Origin: Scytonema hofmannii PCC 7110
GTDB lineage: Bacteria; Cyanobacteriota; Cyanobacteriia; Cyanobacteriales; Nostocaceae
Assembly: GCF_000346485.2 (NCBI RefSeq)
Contig: NZ_KQ976354.1
Coordinates: 2,503,162 to 2,567,161, forward strand
Direction: 5' to 3'
Length of the DNA: 64,000 bases
Below are positions 8,595 to 18,800 of this stretch, piece after piece. The position numbers were made by a program, and so were the translations under genes. The notes beneath the pieces were generated by a model. It searched no databases. It was not told the DNA's origin and saw nothing but the letters and a program-made list of their open reading frames with translations. How positions within the stretch are numbered: position 1 is the stretch's first letter; each line of letters begins with the position of its first letter.

Positions 8595-9317
8595 CTACAA
8601 TCCTGCAAACCATTCATAACCTTGGTCTTCCCAATATCCCTTAAAAAGCGATAATTGACTAACCAGTGTAACTTGTGTCACCCACTTACTTTGCTTGTAT
8701 CCAAGTTTCACTGGAGAAGCCAAACGTAAAGGTGCGCCATTCTCCACTGGTAATGTTTCACCATTCTTTTGATAAGCTAACAATGTTTGGGGATGTGAGG
8801 CTGAAGCAATATCCCAACTTGAATAGTAGCCATCGGCTGATTTAAAGTAAACATAGCGAACATTTGACTGAGGTTGGGCAAGAGCAATAATCTCTTGCAA
8901 ACGCACACCCGCCCATTGTACGATCGCAGCCCAACCTTCTACACAAACATGGCGAATAATCATAGATGTTAAAGGTAAAGCTTGAATGTCAGCCATGCTA
9001 AGATTGAGGGGATTGTTTACCTCACCATCAACAATTAAACGGTATTTTGTCCGATCAATAATTGGATTATACCTAAAGCTATTTACTAACAATCCTTCTG
9101 GTTGAATTTCGCTAGGAGCAAATTCTGGAATGGGCTTTTGTGGATTCAATAGTAAGGCTTCCACCTTTTGATTCAGGGGTTCGGAAAGTTTTCCTACAAC
9201 ATCTTCAAACAAGGGTGTACCGCATCCACTCAGTAGAAAGCCAATACTGGAAATTCCCGAAATGTTAAGAAATTGACGGCGGGTTAGTTGAGGGCGATTT
9301 ACGCGAATTATATTCAT
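8595..9317 (-). CDS. Molybdopterin-dependent oxidoreductase (sulfite oxidase/MsrP-like), Tat-exported
   Basis: The protein has 240 aa. The N-terminus has a twin-arginine motif (RRQFLNISG, Arg13-Arg14) followed by a hydrophobic stretch ending LLSGC, so it is Tat-exported and perhaps lipidated. The oxidoreductase molybdopterin domain spans about 85-235, with the molybdenum-ligating cysteine in RHVCVEGW (Cys125). It is short compared with MsrP (about 300 aa). A cytochrome b gene follows upstream by 55 bp on the same strand, an arrangement like MsrP/MsrQ. The substrate (sulfoxides, sulfite or other) cannot be decided. Confidence 0.85.
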   Translation of the reverse strand: MNIIRVNRPQLTRRQFLNISGISSIGFLLSGCGTPLFEDVVGKLSEPLNQKVEALLLNPQKPIPEFAPSEIQPEGLLVNSFRYNPIIDRTKYRLIVDGEVNNPLNLSMADIQALPLTSMIIRHVCVEGWAAIVQWAGVRLQEIIALAQPQSNVRYVYFKSADGYYSSWDIASASHPQTLLAYQKNGETLPVENGAPLRLASPVKLGYKQSKWVTQVTLVSQLSLFKGYWEDQGYEWFAGL

Positions 9318-9372
9318 AAGGATGGATTAGTGGTTAGTGGTTGGTGATTGTAGTTGATAACAACTAACTCTT

Positions 9373-9972
9373 TTACCAAAACATAGATTCTGTTAACTCT
9401 GTACCGCCAGCCTCACGCCCCAATAACCAGTGAGTTACGGAGAACAAAATAACTATCGGTACAGAGGAAAAATGCACAATTCTTAGTGCTTGCCAACTCC
9501 CAAAGATATCTACAATCCAATAGAATTGAGCGGGTTTATACATTCCTATTCCTGTAAATAAAGCCAAAACCAAGATAGGAATTATAGATGTATAAACAAT
9601 CCGATGAAAAGCATAGATTAACCGCTTGGAATTTTTACTTTTTTGTAGTGCTTTCAAGTCATTAGTTCCCACAAACCGATGTCGCCAGCGTCGTGTGGCT
9701 AAAACATAAAGTCCATACCACAGCAAATTCAACGAAAATAACCACATGGCAGCAAAATGCCAATGTCTACCCCCTGCTAGCCAACCTCCCAGTGTAAATA
9801 AAGGGGGAATATGCCAACCAGCCCGCCCGCCAAATACGGGATTGGCATTATAAATTTGCAATCCACTAGTGAGCATGATAAATAAGCTGATGATATTAAC
9901 CCAATGAAAAATCTTTGCTCCTATTGCTTGAGTTGGTAGCTTTCCAGGTTTAAAGGGAATGGTTGGAGTCAT
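9373..9972 (-). CDS. Cytochrome b561-type membrane subunit
   Basis: The protein has 199 aa with four or five hydrophobic helices and histidines placed as heme ligands: KIFHWVN (about residue 27), GGRHWHFAAMW (about 70), YAFHRIVYTS (about 122) and RIVHFSSVP (about 166). This matches prokaryotic cytochrome b561 / hydrogenase-type b subunits. It is the first gene of a probable operon with the molybdopterin oxidoreductase and probably passes electrons between membrane quinol and that enzyme. A (GGATTTT)n short repeat sits directly before the start. Confidence 0.85.
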   Translation of the reverse strand: MTPTIPFKPGKLPTQAIGAKIFHWVNIISLFIMLTSGLQIYNANPVFGGRAGWHIPPLFTLGGWLAGGRHWHFAAMWLFSLNLLWYGLYVLATRRWRHRFVGTNDLKALQKSKNSKRLIYAFHRIVYTSIIPILVLALFTGIGMYKPAQFYWIVDIFGSWQALRIVHFSSVPIVILFSVTHWLLGREAGGTELTESMFW

Positions 9973-10005
9973 GATTTTGGATTTTGGATTTTGGATTTTA
10001 GATTG
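9973..10005. repeat. GGATTTT heptamer repeat, about 4 copies
   Basis: This tandem heptamer array sits immediately upstream of the cytochrome b start. The same heptamer forms the longer array at 51600-51684. Confidence 0.7.
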
Positions 10006-10023
10006 AGGGAATTTTGGGCTGCA

Positions 10024-10056
10024 AGATCCCCGACTTCTTTAAGAAGTCGGGGATCT
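10024..10056 (-). terminator. Strong hairpin downstream of the PAS-GAF kinase gene
   Basis: A 14-bp perfect stem (AGATCCCCGACTTC / GAAGTCGGGGATCT) surrounds a TTTAA loop. Closely similar hairpins occur at 36711-36737 and 57468-57500, so it is also a dispersed repeat. It lies about 215 nt after the end of the kinase gene. The remainder of 10057-10269 has one copy of repeat family C (near 10190-10222) and nothing else evident. Confidence 0.5.
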
Positions 10057-10269
10057 GACCAACTTAAATATCTTACTAAAAAAAAGGAGCAGGATTAAAC
10101 CCCACTCCAATTTGCTCTCTTGCTACCAAACCTAAATATTTTAACGCCTCCCTCTCAACTACAAGATTACCAATCTTCTTCTCCTCTTCCTTTGTGTCCT
10201 TTGCGTCTTTGCGGTTCATTATAAATTAGGTAATCTTCATCTGAGGGACTATAAACCTAATAACTTATT

Positions 10270-12489
10270 CTAAAAACTAGCACTTTGTATAATGTCAGCA
10301 TAAGTTGTGGTCTTATGACTTAATTCAATCGCAAACTCTGTTCCTTGACCTAATTGAGAGTTACACCTCAGTTTCCCTTGATGTTTCTCAACTATAATTT
10401 GTTGGCTGATTGATAACCCCAGTCCTCTTACTTTGCCTTCTGATTTGGTGGTAAAGAAGGGTTCAAAAATATGCTTTTTCAGGTGAGGAAGAATTCCTTT
10501 GCCATTATCAGCGATGCGAATAACAATTTTACGCTGTTTTGATGGTTGTTTGTTCTGGTTACCAACCAATGATAAATGACTGTTGATAACTTCTGTACGA
10601 ATCCAAATCTTGGGAATAAAGGAATTATCTTGGTATATCCTTTCTTCTAATGCATCAATAGCATTATTTAATACATTCATGAATACCTGATTTAGCTCGC
10701 TTGCATAACAATTTACGAGCGGTAATTCCCCAAATTCTTTAATGATTTGTATTCGAGGTTTGTCGGGTCGTTCTTTTAAACGCTGTTGTAAAATTCTCAG
10801 AACGCAATCCAACCCTGTATGTAGGTCAGCCTTAACCATTCGATTGTCTTCAAACCGTGAAAAATTCCACAAGGCAGAGGCAATTTCTTTAACGCGTTCG
10901 GAACTTGCTCGCACTGACCATAACAATTTTAAAAAATCTGTTTTCACAAAGTTTAAGTCCAAGCGTTGAAGTTGTGAGGCAATTTCTGCTTTGGATTTGG
11001 GATGACTTTGTTGGTAAAATTCTAGCAGTTGAATTAGTTCTTCTGCATATTCACCGACAGGATGCAAGGAAGTAGCTATAAAGTTAGTGGAATTGTAAAT
11101 CTCCCCAGCTACATCTACTACAAGTTTACCGAGATTAGCGATTTTCTCATTCTGCAATAACTGCTCTCGGAAATGTCTCAATTCCTCTTGAGTGTCTTTT
11201 AGTTGCTGTGCTGTTTTTTGTTCTTGAGCTTCGACAATCACCCTTGAGGCAATTTCTTGGTGGACTTGTTCAATTAACTGGCATTGCTGAATTGCGATCG
11301 CAATTTCAACACTCACTTGTCTTAAAGTTTCTACCTCCCATTCCTGCCACTGACGGTTACTGGAACTATTATAAACCATAAGCAAGCCCCATAAGTTGCT
11401 TTGGCAACAGTAGCCGAGAAGTTCTTTCTCCTGATTGGCGACTTGCAAGTGATGATTGGGAATAGACGATATGGTATTTTGATGCTCTTCCGATCTTAGA
11501 GAGATGGGAAAAACCAAACTGGCTTTAGTTTGAAGTTTATCTCCATAAATATCTTGATTTTGCTCGTTGACCGACTCAACAGCCATCATCTTGTTTTCAT
11601 CCCAGGGAAAACGATAAATGACTGTACGGTCTGTTGGTAAAAACTGCTGTACTTCCTTCGCTATTGTTTCAAGTATTGGCTGTAGCTGAGAACGAGAAGA
11701 AATGCATTTGCGGATGGTATTCAGCAAACGTTCCCGTTTTCTTATCTGCTGCAATGCTTGTTCTTGACGTTTTTGCCTGGTAATGTCTTGGTGTGTTCCC
11801 ACCATTTGCACTGGCTGACCGGATCGATCCCACTCAAACACTCTCCCTCGGTCAAAAATCCACTTCCACTCTCCCGATTTAGCTAACATTCTAAATTCGA
11901 CTTCGTAGACTGGTATGCGACCTTCCAAATAATCATCTAACGCCGCCATCACCTTGGGAAAATCCTCTGGGTGTACGAGTCTCTCAAAGGATTTGCGGTG
12001 ATTTTCTATTTCTTCTACTTCATATCCCAAAATATGCTTCCACTGAGGGTCGTAGTAAGTCTTGTCAGTCACTAAATTCCAATCCCACAGACCCAAGCCA
12101 GTTGCTGCTAATGCTGTTTGCAAGTGCAAACTAGTGTGTGAGCGTTGGCAAAGTTCTGTGAAAGCTTGGTTTGTCTGCTGTTGCTCTTGCTTTGCTAACG
12201 CTTCGGCGCTTCGTGATGAAAGTAGAGCTTCTCTGTGATGAGTAGCCGATCCTTTTGTATACATAGCTGCTGGTCCGGTAAGGAAAATAGCTTGTAGCTC
12301 AATAGCTGCTTTAGCACCCTGATGGTATATGCATAGAAAGTGCTGGTATATTCCTAGATGATGAGTTCCCCTGTAACTGGCATGACTAGATATGTCAATC
12401 CCTGTTAACAATTTCGATTGAATTTGAAAAAAGGTAAACAGAATAATGTAACCTATCTTTTGGTCAGAAATACAGTTGTTTAGAAACAA
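10270..12489 (-). CDS. PAS-GAF sensor histidine kinase-like protein lacking the phospho-accepting histidine
   Basis: The frame is 739 aa. The first 75 residues are low in conserved features, and Met76 (12264) is an equally plausible start. A PAS_3-type domain with PAC lies at about 130-245 (LGLWDWNL, WIFDRGR, GTHQDITRQ), a GAF domain at about 255-410, and a coiled coil at about 410-445. The HisKA-like segment reads NLGKLVVDVAGEIYNS, where relatives have VAHEINN; codon 462 is GGG (Gly) instead of His. The ATPase part is intact: N box NVLNNAIDALEER, G1 DNGKGI, F box FEPFFTTK, G2 GLGLSI. It may be a pseudokinase or phosphorylate another residue. Confidence 0.85.
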   Translation of the reverse strand: MFLNNCISDQKIGYIILFTFFQIQSKLLTGIDISSHASYRGTHHLGIYQHFLCIYHQGAKAAIELQAIFLTGPAAMYTKGSATHHREALLSSRSAEALAKQEQQQTNQAFTELCQRSHTSLHLQTALAATGLGLWDWNLVTDKTYYDPQWKHILGYEVEEIENHRKSFERLVHPEDFPKVMAALDDYLEGRIPVYEVEFRMLAKSGEWKWIFDRGRVFEWDRSGQPVQMVGTHQDITRQKRQEQALQQIRKRERLLNTIRKCISSRSQLQPILETIAKEVQQFLPTDRTVIYRFPWDENKMMAVESVNEQNQDIYGDKLQTKASLVFPISLRSEEHQNTISSIPNHHLQVANQEKELLGYCCQSNLWGLLMVYNSSSNRQWQEWEVETLRQVSVEIAIAIQQCQLIEQVHQEIASRVIVEAQEQKTAQQLKDTQEELRHFREQLLQNEKIANLGKLVVDVAGEIYNSTNFIATSLHPVGEYAEELIQLLEFYQQSHPKSKAEIASQLQRLDLNFVKTDFLKLLWSVRASSERVKEIASALWNFSRFEDNRMVKADLHTGLDCVLRILQQRLKERPDKPRIQIIKEFGELPLVNCYASELNQVFMNVLNNAIDALEERIYQDNSFIPKIWIRTEVINSHLSLVGNQNKQPSKQRKIVIRIADNGKGILPHLKKHIFEPFFTTKSEGKVRGLGLSISQQIIVEKHQGKLRCNSQLGQGTEFAIELSHKTTTYADIIQSASF

Positions 12490-12779
12490 TTGGCTACATT
12501 TTATCCTGCTACTCTTTCAAAATGGCAGAATACTAAGTATATAAAATCACAAACAAACAGTTTAAGATTTGGTGTGGAATAGTTTAAAAAAGCTACAATC
12601 TAGTCTAGACAAATAACTCATAAGTTTACACAATTGTCAATAGTTTTTTGTAGCTTTTTTACAATAAACCTGCCCAATCTTACAAAACGGAGGCTACATT
12701 TGAATCAATACTTACCAATTAAACTTTTACAGGAAAAAAATTTGGGGAAAGCTCACACACAAGTCGGGTCTAATGACTA
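12490..12779. other. Divergent intergenic region
   Basis: This AT-rich 290 bp separates the kinase (leftward) from the AAA/GGDEF gene (rightward) and should hold both promoters. No specific promoter or operator could be assigned with confidence. Confidence 0.4.
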
Positions 12780-14711
12780 ATGACTATAGATGAAATCGTA
12801 TTACTACTAAAGGCAAACATTCCTAACTCTCTCTCTGAGCTCCAAGAGTTGGTGTTACGCTCTTCTTGGGAAGGAAAAACTTATACAAGTATAGCAGCTG
12901 AAGCACATTACGGAGAAGAGAGGGTTAGAAAAGTCGCTGCTCATTTATGGCAAGTGCTGAGTGACTTTTGGAAGGAGCCAATCAGCAAATCCAACTTCCG
13001 TCAGATTCTAGAGCCTCGCCGTTTAAGCAGAACTCAACAACAAGTTCTCCGGGAATTCAACCGTAAAGATGAAGTCACTCCCTTAGAATTTCCTAGTGGT
13101 CCGGTATCACTTAACTCTAAATTCTACGTTCCTCGTTCATCAATTGAAGAACTAGCTTACGCGGAAATAGCAGAACCAGGAAGTGTTACTTGCATCAAAG
13201 CTCCTAAGAAAATGGGAAAAAGTTCCCTAATTCTACGGATTCTTGCTCATGCAGCAAGCCTTGGTTATAGCACGGTTCATTTAGATTTTCAGCAGGCGGA
13301 TAGGGCAGTTTTTACCAATCTTGATAAATTTTTGCGATGGTTCTGCGCTAATGTTAGCCGGGAGTTGGCTTTGGAACCCAGACTGAACGATTATTGGGAT
13401 GAGGATATGGGGAGTAAAGTCTGTTGTTCTCTCTATTTCCAATACTATTTACTCCCTTCTCTCAACAGCCCTCTGGTTTTGGTGTTTAACGGAGTCGATT
13501 GGGTGTTTGAGTATCCAGAAATTGCTGAAGATTTTCTCCCTCTACTGCGTTCTTGGTACGAACAAGCCAAATTGGTGGAGGTTTGGCAAAAACTTCGTCT
13601 TGTTCTGGCTTACTCAATGGAATTTTTGTTACCTCTCAACTTGACTCATTCTCCATTTAATATCGGTTTGACTATCAAGTTACGGGAATTCACAAAAGAG
13701 CAAGTGCAGGATTTGGCACATCGCCACGGGTTGGATTGGAGTCACGGTTCTGATGCTGATAAACTGATGGCAATGGTGGGGGGACACCCATATTTGGTGA
13801 GGCTGGCGTTGTATCATCTTGTGAGTAAGGGGGGGACGGAACGCCATTTAGGGCAATTATTGCAACAAGCACCTACGGAAGCAGGAATTTATAACGACTA
13901 TCTCAGGCAATGTTTGTTGGTTCTGCGGGAGAAACCACAATTGGGAGATGCTTTTCGTGAAGTTGTTTTTGCTACAAGTCCCCTACAATTGGAACCAACT
14001 GTGGCGTATAAGTTATATGCTATGGGGTTGGTGAGCATAGAGGGCGATCGCTGTACTCCGTTATGTGAGTTGTACCGCTTGTATTTTAGAGAGCAACTCA
14101 ACACGAATAGCGATCGCGCTCCCCGTTTGCAAGAATTGGAAAAAGAGAACCAACAGTTACGCGTTCTCTCTGGTTTAGATGAACTGACTCAACTGGTTAG
14201 CCGTCGTTCTTTTAATACTTACCTTCAAATAGAGTGGCAAAAAGCGATGAGCAAACGCGCTCCTTTGTCACTGATTTTATGTGATATTGACTACTTTAAA
14301 TTTTATAATAAGACATACGGAATTACTGCTGGTGATGACTGTTTGCGACAAATTTCTGGTGTTATTAATAAGTGCGTAAAACTATCTTTTCCCAGTGAAG
14401 ATTTAAATAGCGATCGCAATTCGGCTTTAGTTGCGCGTTATGGAGGCGAGCAATTTGCAATTCTCATTCAAACAGATGCGGCTAATGCTTTACACGTTGC
14501 TGAAGTTATTCGAGAGGAAGTGAAAGCACTGGGAATTCCTTGCGATTATCCTAATATTGGTGGACTTCCTGCTGAGGTTTTAACTGTCAGTTTGGGTGTT
14601 GCTAGCTTGATTCCAGAAGCACAAACAGATCCTCATACTTTGTTAGTGACTGCGGAAAGAGCGCTGATTCAAGCAAAAAGAAGGGGACGCGATCGGGTAG
14701 TTTTTAATTAG
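12780..14711 (+). CDS. HTH-AAA-like ATPase-GGDEF fusion protein
   Basis: The protein has 643 aa. Residues 1-85 resemble the winged-helix N-terminal module found on cyanobacterial AAA-like/STAND proteins (ELQELVLRSSWEGKTYTSIA). Residues 110-440 are an AAA-like domain with a Walker A variant APKKMGKSS, where the first glycine is Ala, and a hydrophobic strand ending LVLVFNGVDWVF as Walker B. Residues about 465-640 are a diguanylate cyclase domain with CDIDYFKFYNKTYG and the active-site loop RYGGEQF (GGEQF rather than GGDEF/GGEEF). No RxxD inhibitory site precedes it. It probably couples a nucleotide-dependent switch to c-di-GMP synthesis. Confidence 0.85.
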   Translation: MTIDEIVLLLKANIPNSLSELQELVLRSSWEGKTYTSIAAEAHYGEERVRKVAAHLWQVLSDFWKEPISKSNFRQILEPRRLSRTQQQVLREFNRKDEVTPLEFPSGPVSLNSKFYVPRSSIEELAYAEIAEPGSVTCIKAPKKMGKSSLILRILAHAASLGYSTVHLDFQQADRAVFTNLDKFLRWFCANVSRELALEPRLNDYWDEDMGSKVCCSLYFQYYLLPSLNSPLVLVFNGVDWVFEYPEIAEDFLPLLRSWYEQAKLVEVWQKLRLVLAYSMEFLLPLNLTHSPFNIGLTIKLREFTKEQVQDLAHRHGLDWSHGSDADKLMAMVGGHPYLVRLALYHLVSKGGTERHLGQLLQQAPTEAGIYNDYLRQCLLVLREKPQLGDAFREVVFATSPLQLEPTVAYKLYAMGLVSIEGDRCTPLCELYRLYFREQLNTNSDRAPRLQELEKENQQLRVLSGLDELTQLVSRRSFNTYLQIEWQKAMSKRAPLSLILCDIDYFKFYNKTYGITAGDDCLRQISGVINKCVKLSFPSEDLNSDRNSALVARYGGEQFAILIQTDAANALHVAEVIREEVKALGIPCDYPNIGGLPAEVLTVSLGVASLIPEAQTDPHTLLVTAERALIQAKRRGRDRVVFN

Positions 14712-15340
14712 AATTTTTAGAGATTCGATCCCCCTGGTAGGTTGGGTTGAGGAACGAAACCCAACATTTACAAATTCTCGAAATACCGTTGAAGTTGCAT
14801 AAGTCCCAGAGGTTTTCAATGGTGGGCAATATATTAAATAATTAAGGAACCGCAGATGAACGCAGATGAACGCGGATAAATCTGTACTTTATTCAAGTGA
14901 AAACCGCTATATAAATTTGATTTCTCTTGATACTTCTTTACACGAATGATTGATCGTAAAACCTTGGAAAGGGAAGGGAGCTAGGAATCCAATTTCCCCC
15001 TTTCACGCATGAGGATTAAGGGGGGTAAAGCTACTCCCTTCCCACTCAAAGATTACTCCTATCCTGCTAGAAGATTACCTAATTAAATGAACCGCAGAGG
15101 CGCAGAGAACACAGAGAAAAGAGGAGAAGAAGATCGGTAATCTTATGGCGGAAAGGGAGTATTTATCTAAATGAACCGCAAAGACGCAAAGAGCGCGAAG
15201 AAAGAGGAACATATGTTCGGTAGTCTTATAGTAAGAAGGGAGTAATTTTTGTGTACACCGTAGTTTTTAAGGGGAGGAACTAGAAATCCAATTTCCCCCC
15301 CTATCCATTACCCGCATCTTTCTTAACAATTGCAAAACTG
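14712..15340. repeat. Gene-free region with several copies of repeat family C
   Basis: Copies of the ACCGCAGAGGCGCAGAGAAC / ACCGCAAAGACGCAAAGAGC family occur near 14850-14880, 15085-15120 and 15170-15205. They are separated by two similar copies of a segment ending in AAGGGAGTA. No credible coding frame was found. Family C recurs at 6104-6132, 10190-10222, 24086-24165, 24789-24865 and 25928-25970. Confidence 0.6.
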
Positions 15341-15692
15341 TGTTACCACTATGCATTAAAGAGTGGCTGTGGAATTGAAAAATTACAGTTAGAAACTGGA
15401 CGTCGCATCCACATGGCACTAGCAACTTTTTCAATTGTGGCATGGCGTTTACTCTGGCTTACTTATGAAGCGCGGATGCATCCGCAGACTCCGTGCGATA
15501 CAGTTTTAGAAACCTATGAATGGCAAACCCGCATGTGTGACTATTTCGCAAAATCCTTATCCACCTCAAACACCACCCTCCCTGGCTGAGGCTGTGAGAA
15601 TGATTGCTAGTCTTGGTGGTTTTTTAGGGCGCAAAAGTGACGGAGAACCAGGTTTAAAGACCATTTGGAGCGATTTAAAGTTAAACCGTTAA
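15341..15692 (+). pseudogene. Tn5-like (IS4-superfamily) transposase C-terminal remnant, frameshifted
   Basis: The translation contains YHYALKSGCGIEKLQLETG, RRIHMALATFSIVAWRLLWL and YEARMHPQTPCDTVL, the conserved C-terminal third of Tn5-type transposases (YREK-containing region). A frameshift near 15533 moves the continuation PYPPQTPPSLAEAVRMI and GGFLGRKSDGEPGLKTIW into another frame, ending at 15690-15692. No N-terminal part or terminal repeats remain. This is an old insertion scar directly upstream of the HEAT-NACHT gene. Confidence 0.8.
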
Positions 15693-15801
15693 ACTAAGAG
15701 TTATATTGCGGTACATAGAACTTATAGGTATGGCTTCACCTCTTTGGAGACAACGACTCGCCTCAGTTTCATCTCAGATTCCTTTATTCCGTCTCCAAAT
15801 T

Positions 15802-18800
15802 ATGCCCAACAGCCGCAGCAAAACTGGTAAGCCCTCCCCCTTTATCCTTTATCTTTTAGCCTTCGTCCTGACTTTATTCTTCTCCCTCTCTTGGGTAAAT
15901 GCCAAAGAAGCCAAAAAACCGAAGCTAGAACCTTGGCAGATTGACGGCATTATGGCTGCCCTTGATGATGGTCATGACAAGGTAAAAGAATATGCACTGA
16001 ATAAATTAGCAGAATATGATCAAAGTTCTTTAGGCAATAAACAAGAGAGTATTGCTGAGAAAGCTGCTACTATCCTCAACGATGAAAAGGTAGACGCCAA
16101 CGTTCGTGGCAAAGCGACTAGTGCATTGGGCAGCTTGAGACCATCAGCGGCTAAATACATTCCAGACATCCTCAAGTTTCTCAACGATGAAAAAGTAGAC
16201 GCCAACGTTCGGGCCTCGGCGGCTACTGCATTGGGCAACTTGGGATTATCATGGGCAAAATACATTCCAGATTACGTCAAAATCCTCAAAGATACAAAGG
16301 TTAACACCGACGTTCGTGGCAAAGCGGCTAGAGTATTGAGCAACTTGGGACCATCAGCGGCTAAATACATTCCAGATATCCTCAAGTTCCTCAAAGATGC
16401 AAAGATTAACGCTGACGTTCGTGGCAAAGCGGCTAGAGTATTGGGCAACTTGGGACCATCGGCGGTTAAATACATTCCAGACATCCTCAAGTTCCTCAAC
16501 GATGAAAAGGTAGATGCCAACGTTCGGGTTTCTGCGGCTACTGCATTGGGCAACTTGGGAGTATCAGCAGCAAAATACATTCCAGACATCCTCAAGTTCC
16601 TCAACGATGAAAAGGTTGACGCCTACGTTCGGGGCTCTACGGCAAGAGCATTAGGCAACTTGAGACCATCGGCGGCTAAATATGTTCCAGACCTCGTCAA
16701 AATCCTCAACGATGAAAAGGTTGACGCCCACGTTCGGGGCTTTGCGGCTACTGCATTGGGTAACTTGAGACCATCGGCGATTAAATATGTTCCAGACCTC
16801 GTCAAAATCCTCAACGATGAAAAGGTTGACACCTATATTCGAGCCTCGGCGGCTACTGCATTGGGCAACTTGGGAGCATCAGCAGCAAAATACACTCCAG
16901 ACATCCTCAAGTTTCTCAATGATAAAAAGGTAGACGCCGACGTTCGTGGCGAAGCGGCAAGAGCATTGGGCAACTTGGGCCCATCGGCAGCAAAATACAT
17001 TCCAGACATCCTCAAAATCCTTAACGATGAAAAGGTAGACGCCAACGTTCGTGGCGAAGCGGCAAGAGCATTGGGCAACTTGGGCCCATCGGCAGCAAAA
17101 TACATTCCAGACCTCGTTAAAATCCTCAAGGATGAAAAGGTTGACGCCGATGTTCGTCGCTCTGCGGCAAGAGCATTGGGCAACATAAGACGACTGGAGT
17201 TGGAAGAGGTTTTTGTTATTCTCAATTATGTTTATGAGCCAAATCAAGGAAAGTTTTCGTCTTCAATCTCAGAACAGAGCGACTTTGAATCTTGGCGATT
17301 TTTCACTTATTTTCTTGGAGGAGGCACTGAAGAGGTAAAAACTTTGGTGAAATGGCTTGGCTACCCGAAAGAAACACCTGATAAATTGACACACAATGAA
17401 AGTAGAAAAACACTGGAAATCCTTCTTAAAGCTTGGAATAGCAGCCAGGAATTGGAGCGATTACAATCAGATTTAGCAAGACAAATTGCCGCAGTTACCA
17501 AAAAGGTGACTTGGCAATGGCAAGACATTAACTTACTTCAATCTCACTACAACAATCTCAAAAATGCCTCATTTAACGAAGCTGATACGGTACTCTCAGT
17601 CATCAATCAATTAGAATTTTGGAAGTGGTTTTTCCTCTTCACCAAAATTCTCCTTATTCACTTTGCTATTTGGCTAATCCTCATTATTACTTACCCTAAA
17701 TTTCCTCAAATCCTATCAACCTTATTCTGGAATCCTTGGCTAAGACTCATTTTCGGTCTGGGCTACATTGGCTTTCTCCTCGCTGTCATTCCCTTTCTAC
17801 GACAAAGACTCTTTGAGCCTTTCAAATCTTTTCTACTAGCAGATGCAAGTTTAAATAATTTTGACGACCAAGCTTACTTCCCAGATACAATGGTTAGGGT
17901 TCGCGGTTTGGAGGAAAACAAAGCAATTACGGAAGTTATCCCCAGTCTCAAAGGGCAAATTATTTTACAAGGTGATTCTGGATTGGGTAAGTCGATGTTT
18001 CTGCGACATTTGGTGAAAAACTCCCAAAGAATTGTTGCTTATCTTCCTGCGCGAAAGTGCGATAGGGGTGTCGTAGAAGCAATTCAGGCAAAGCTACAAG
18101 GGCAAGTACAAAATACAAATTTTCTCAAAAACCTAATACAAAATGGTGCAATTGACATCTGTATTGATGGTTTGAACGAAGTAACGGCAGACACCCGTGC
18201 TAAAATCGGGCAATTTGTGGAAAGCTATTTTCGGGGTAACATTATTATGACAACTCAACCCTTGGAATGGATACCGCCCTCTATGGCTGTTGTCCATGAA
18301 TTGCAGCCCCTTAAGCCACAACAAATTGAAAAGTTTCTGTTATCCCGCAAACAACGCTTTCCTCAAGATGCTTCAGTTCAAGGTGCTAAATACGAGCAAG
18401 TATGTCAGTACTATTTATCACAAACTTTAAACGAACAGCAACCGTCGGAAGAGTTAAAAGCAGCATACCGGATTCTTTCCAATCCAATGGATCTTACTTT
18501 GGTAGCCCTCATGCTTTCCCAAGGGAAACCACCTGATTTGTTTCGCTTGCAACAACAGCAATACAATCAAATAGCGGAGGAATATCAGCAAAAGTGGAAA
18601 CATGAATTTCCTCTCAAGAAATTCTCCTTCGCTGTTTATCAAATGCAGCTTCAAGATGAAAAAGCGCTTCCTGAAGACATTTTCCACCAAGAAATTGAAA
18701 GTATGGAAGATGAGAAATACAAAATGGTTGTCAGCCGTCAGTGGGAAGATACCAACGGTGAAGCCAGGAAGGAATGGTATTTCCGCCACGATAAAATCAT

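Noticed and set aside
16078..17232. CRISPR or minisatellite interpretation of the 105-bp repeats
   Set aside because: The units are contiguous, in frame and encode HEAT helices with conserved hydrophobic positions.
16020..17247. Long leftward open frames opposite the HEAT repeats
   Set aside because: They are produced by the 105-bp period of the rightward gene; the peptides simply repeat and have no start signals.
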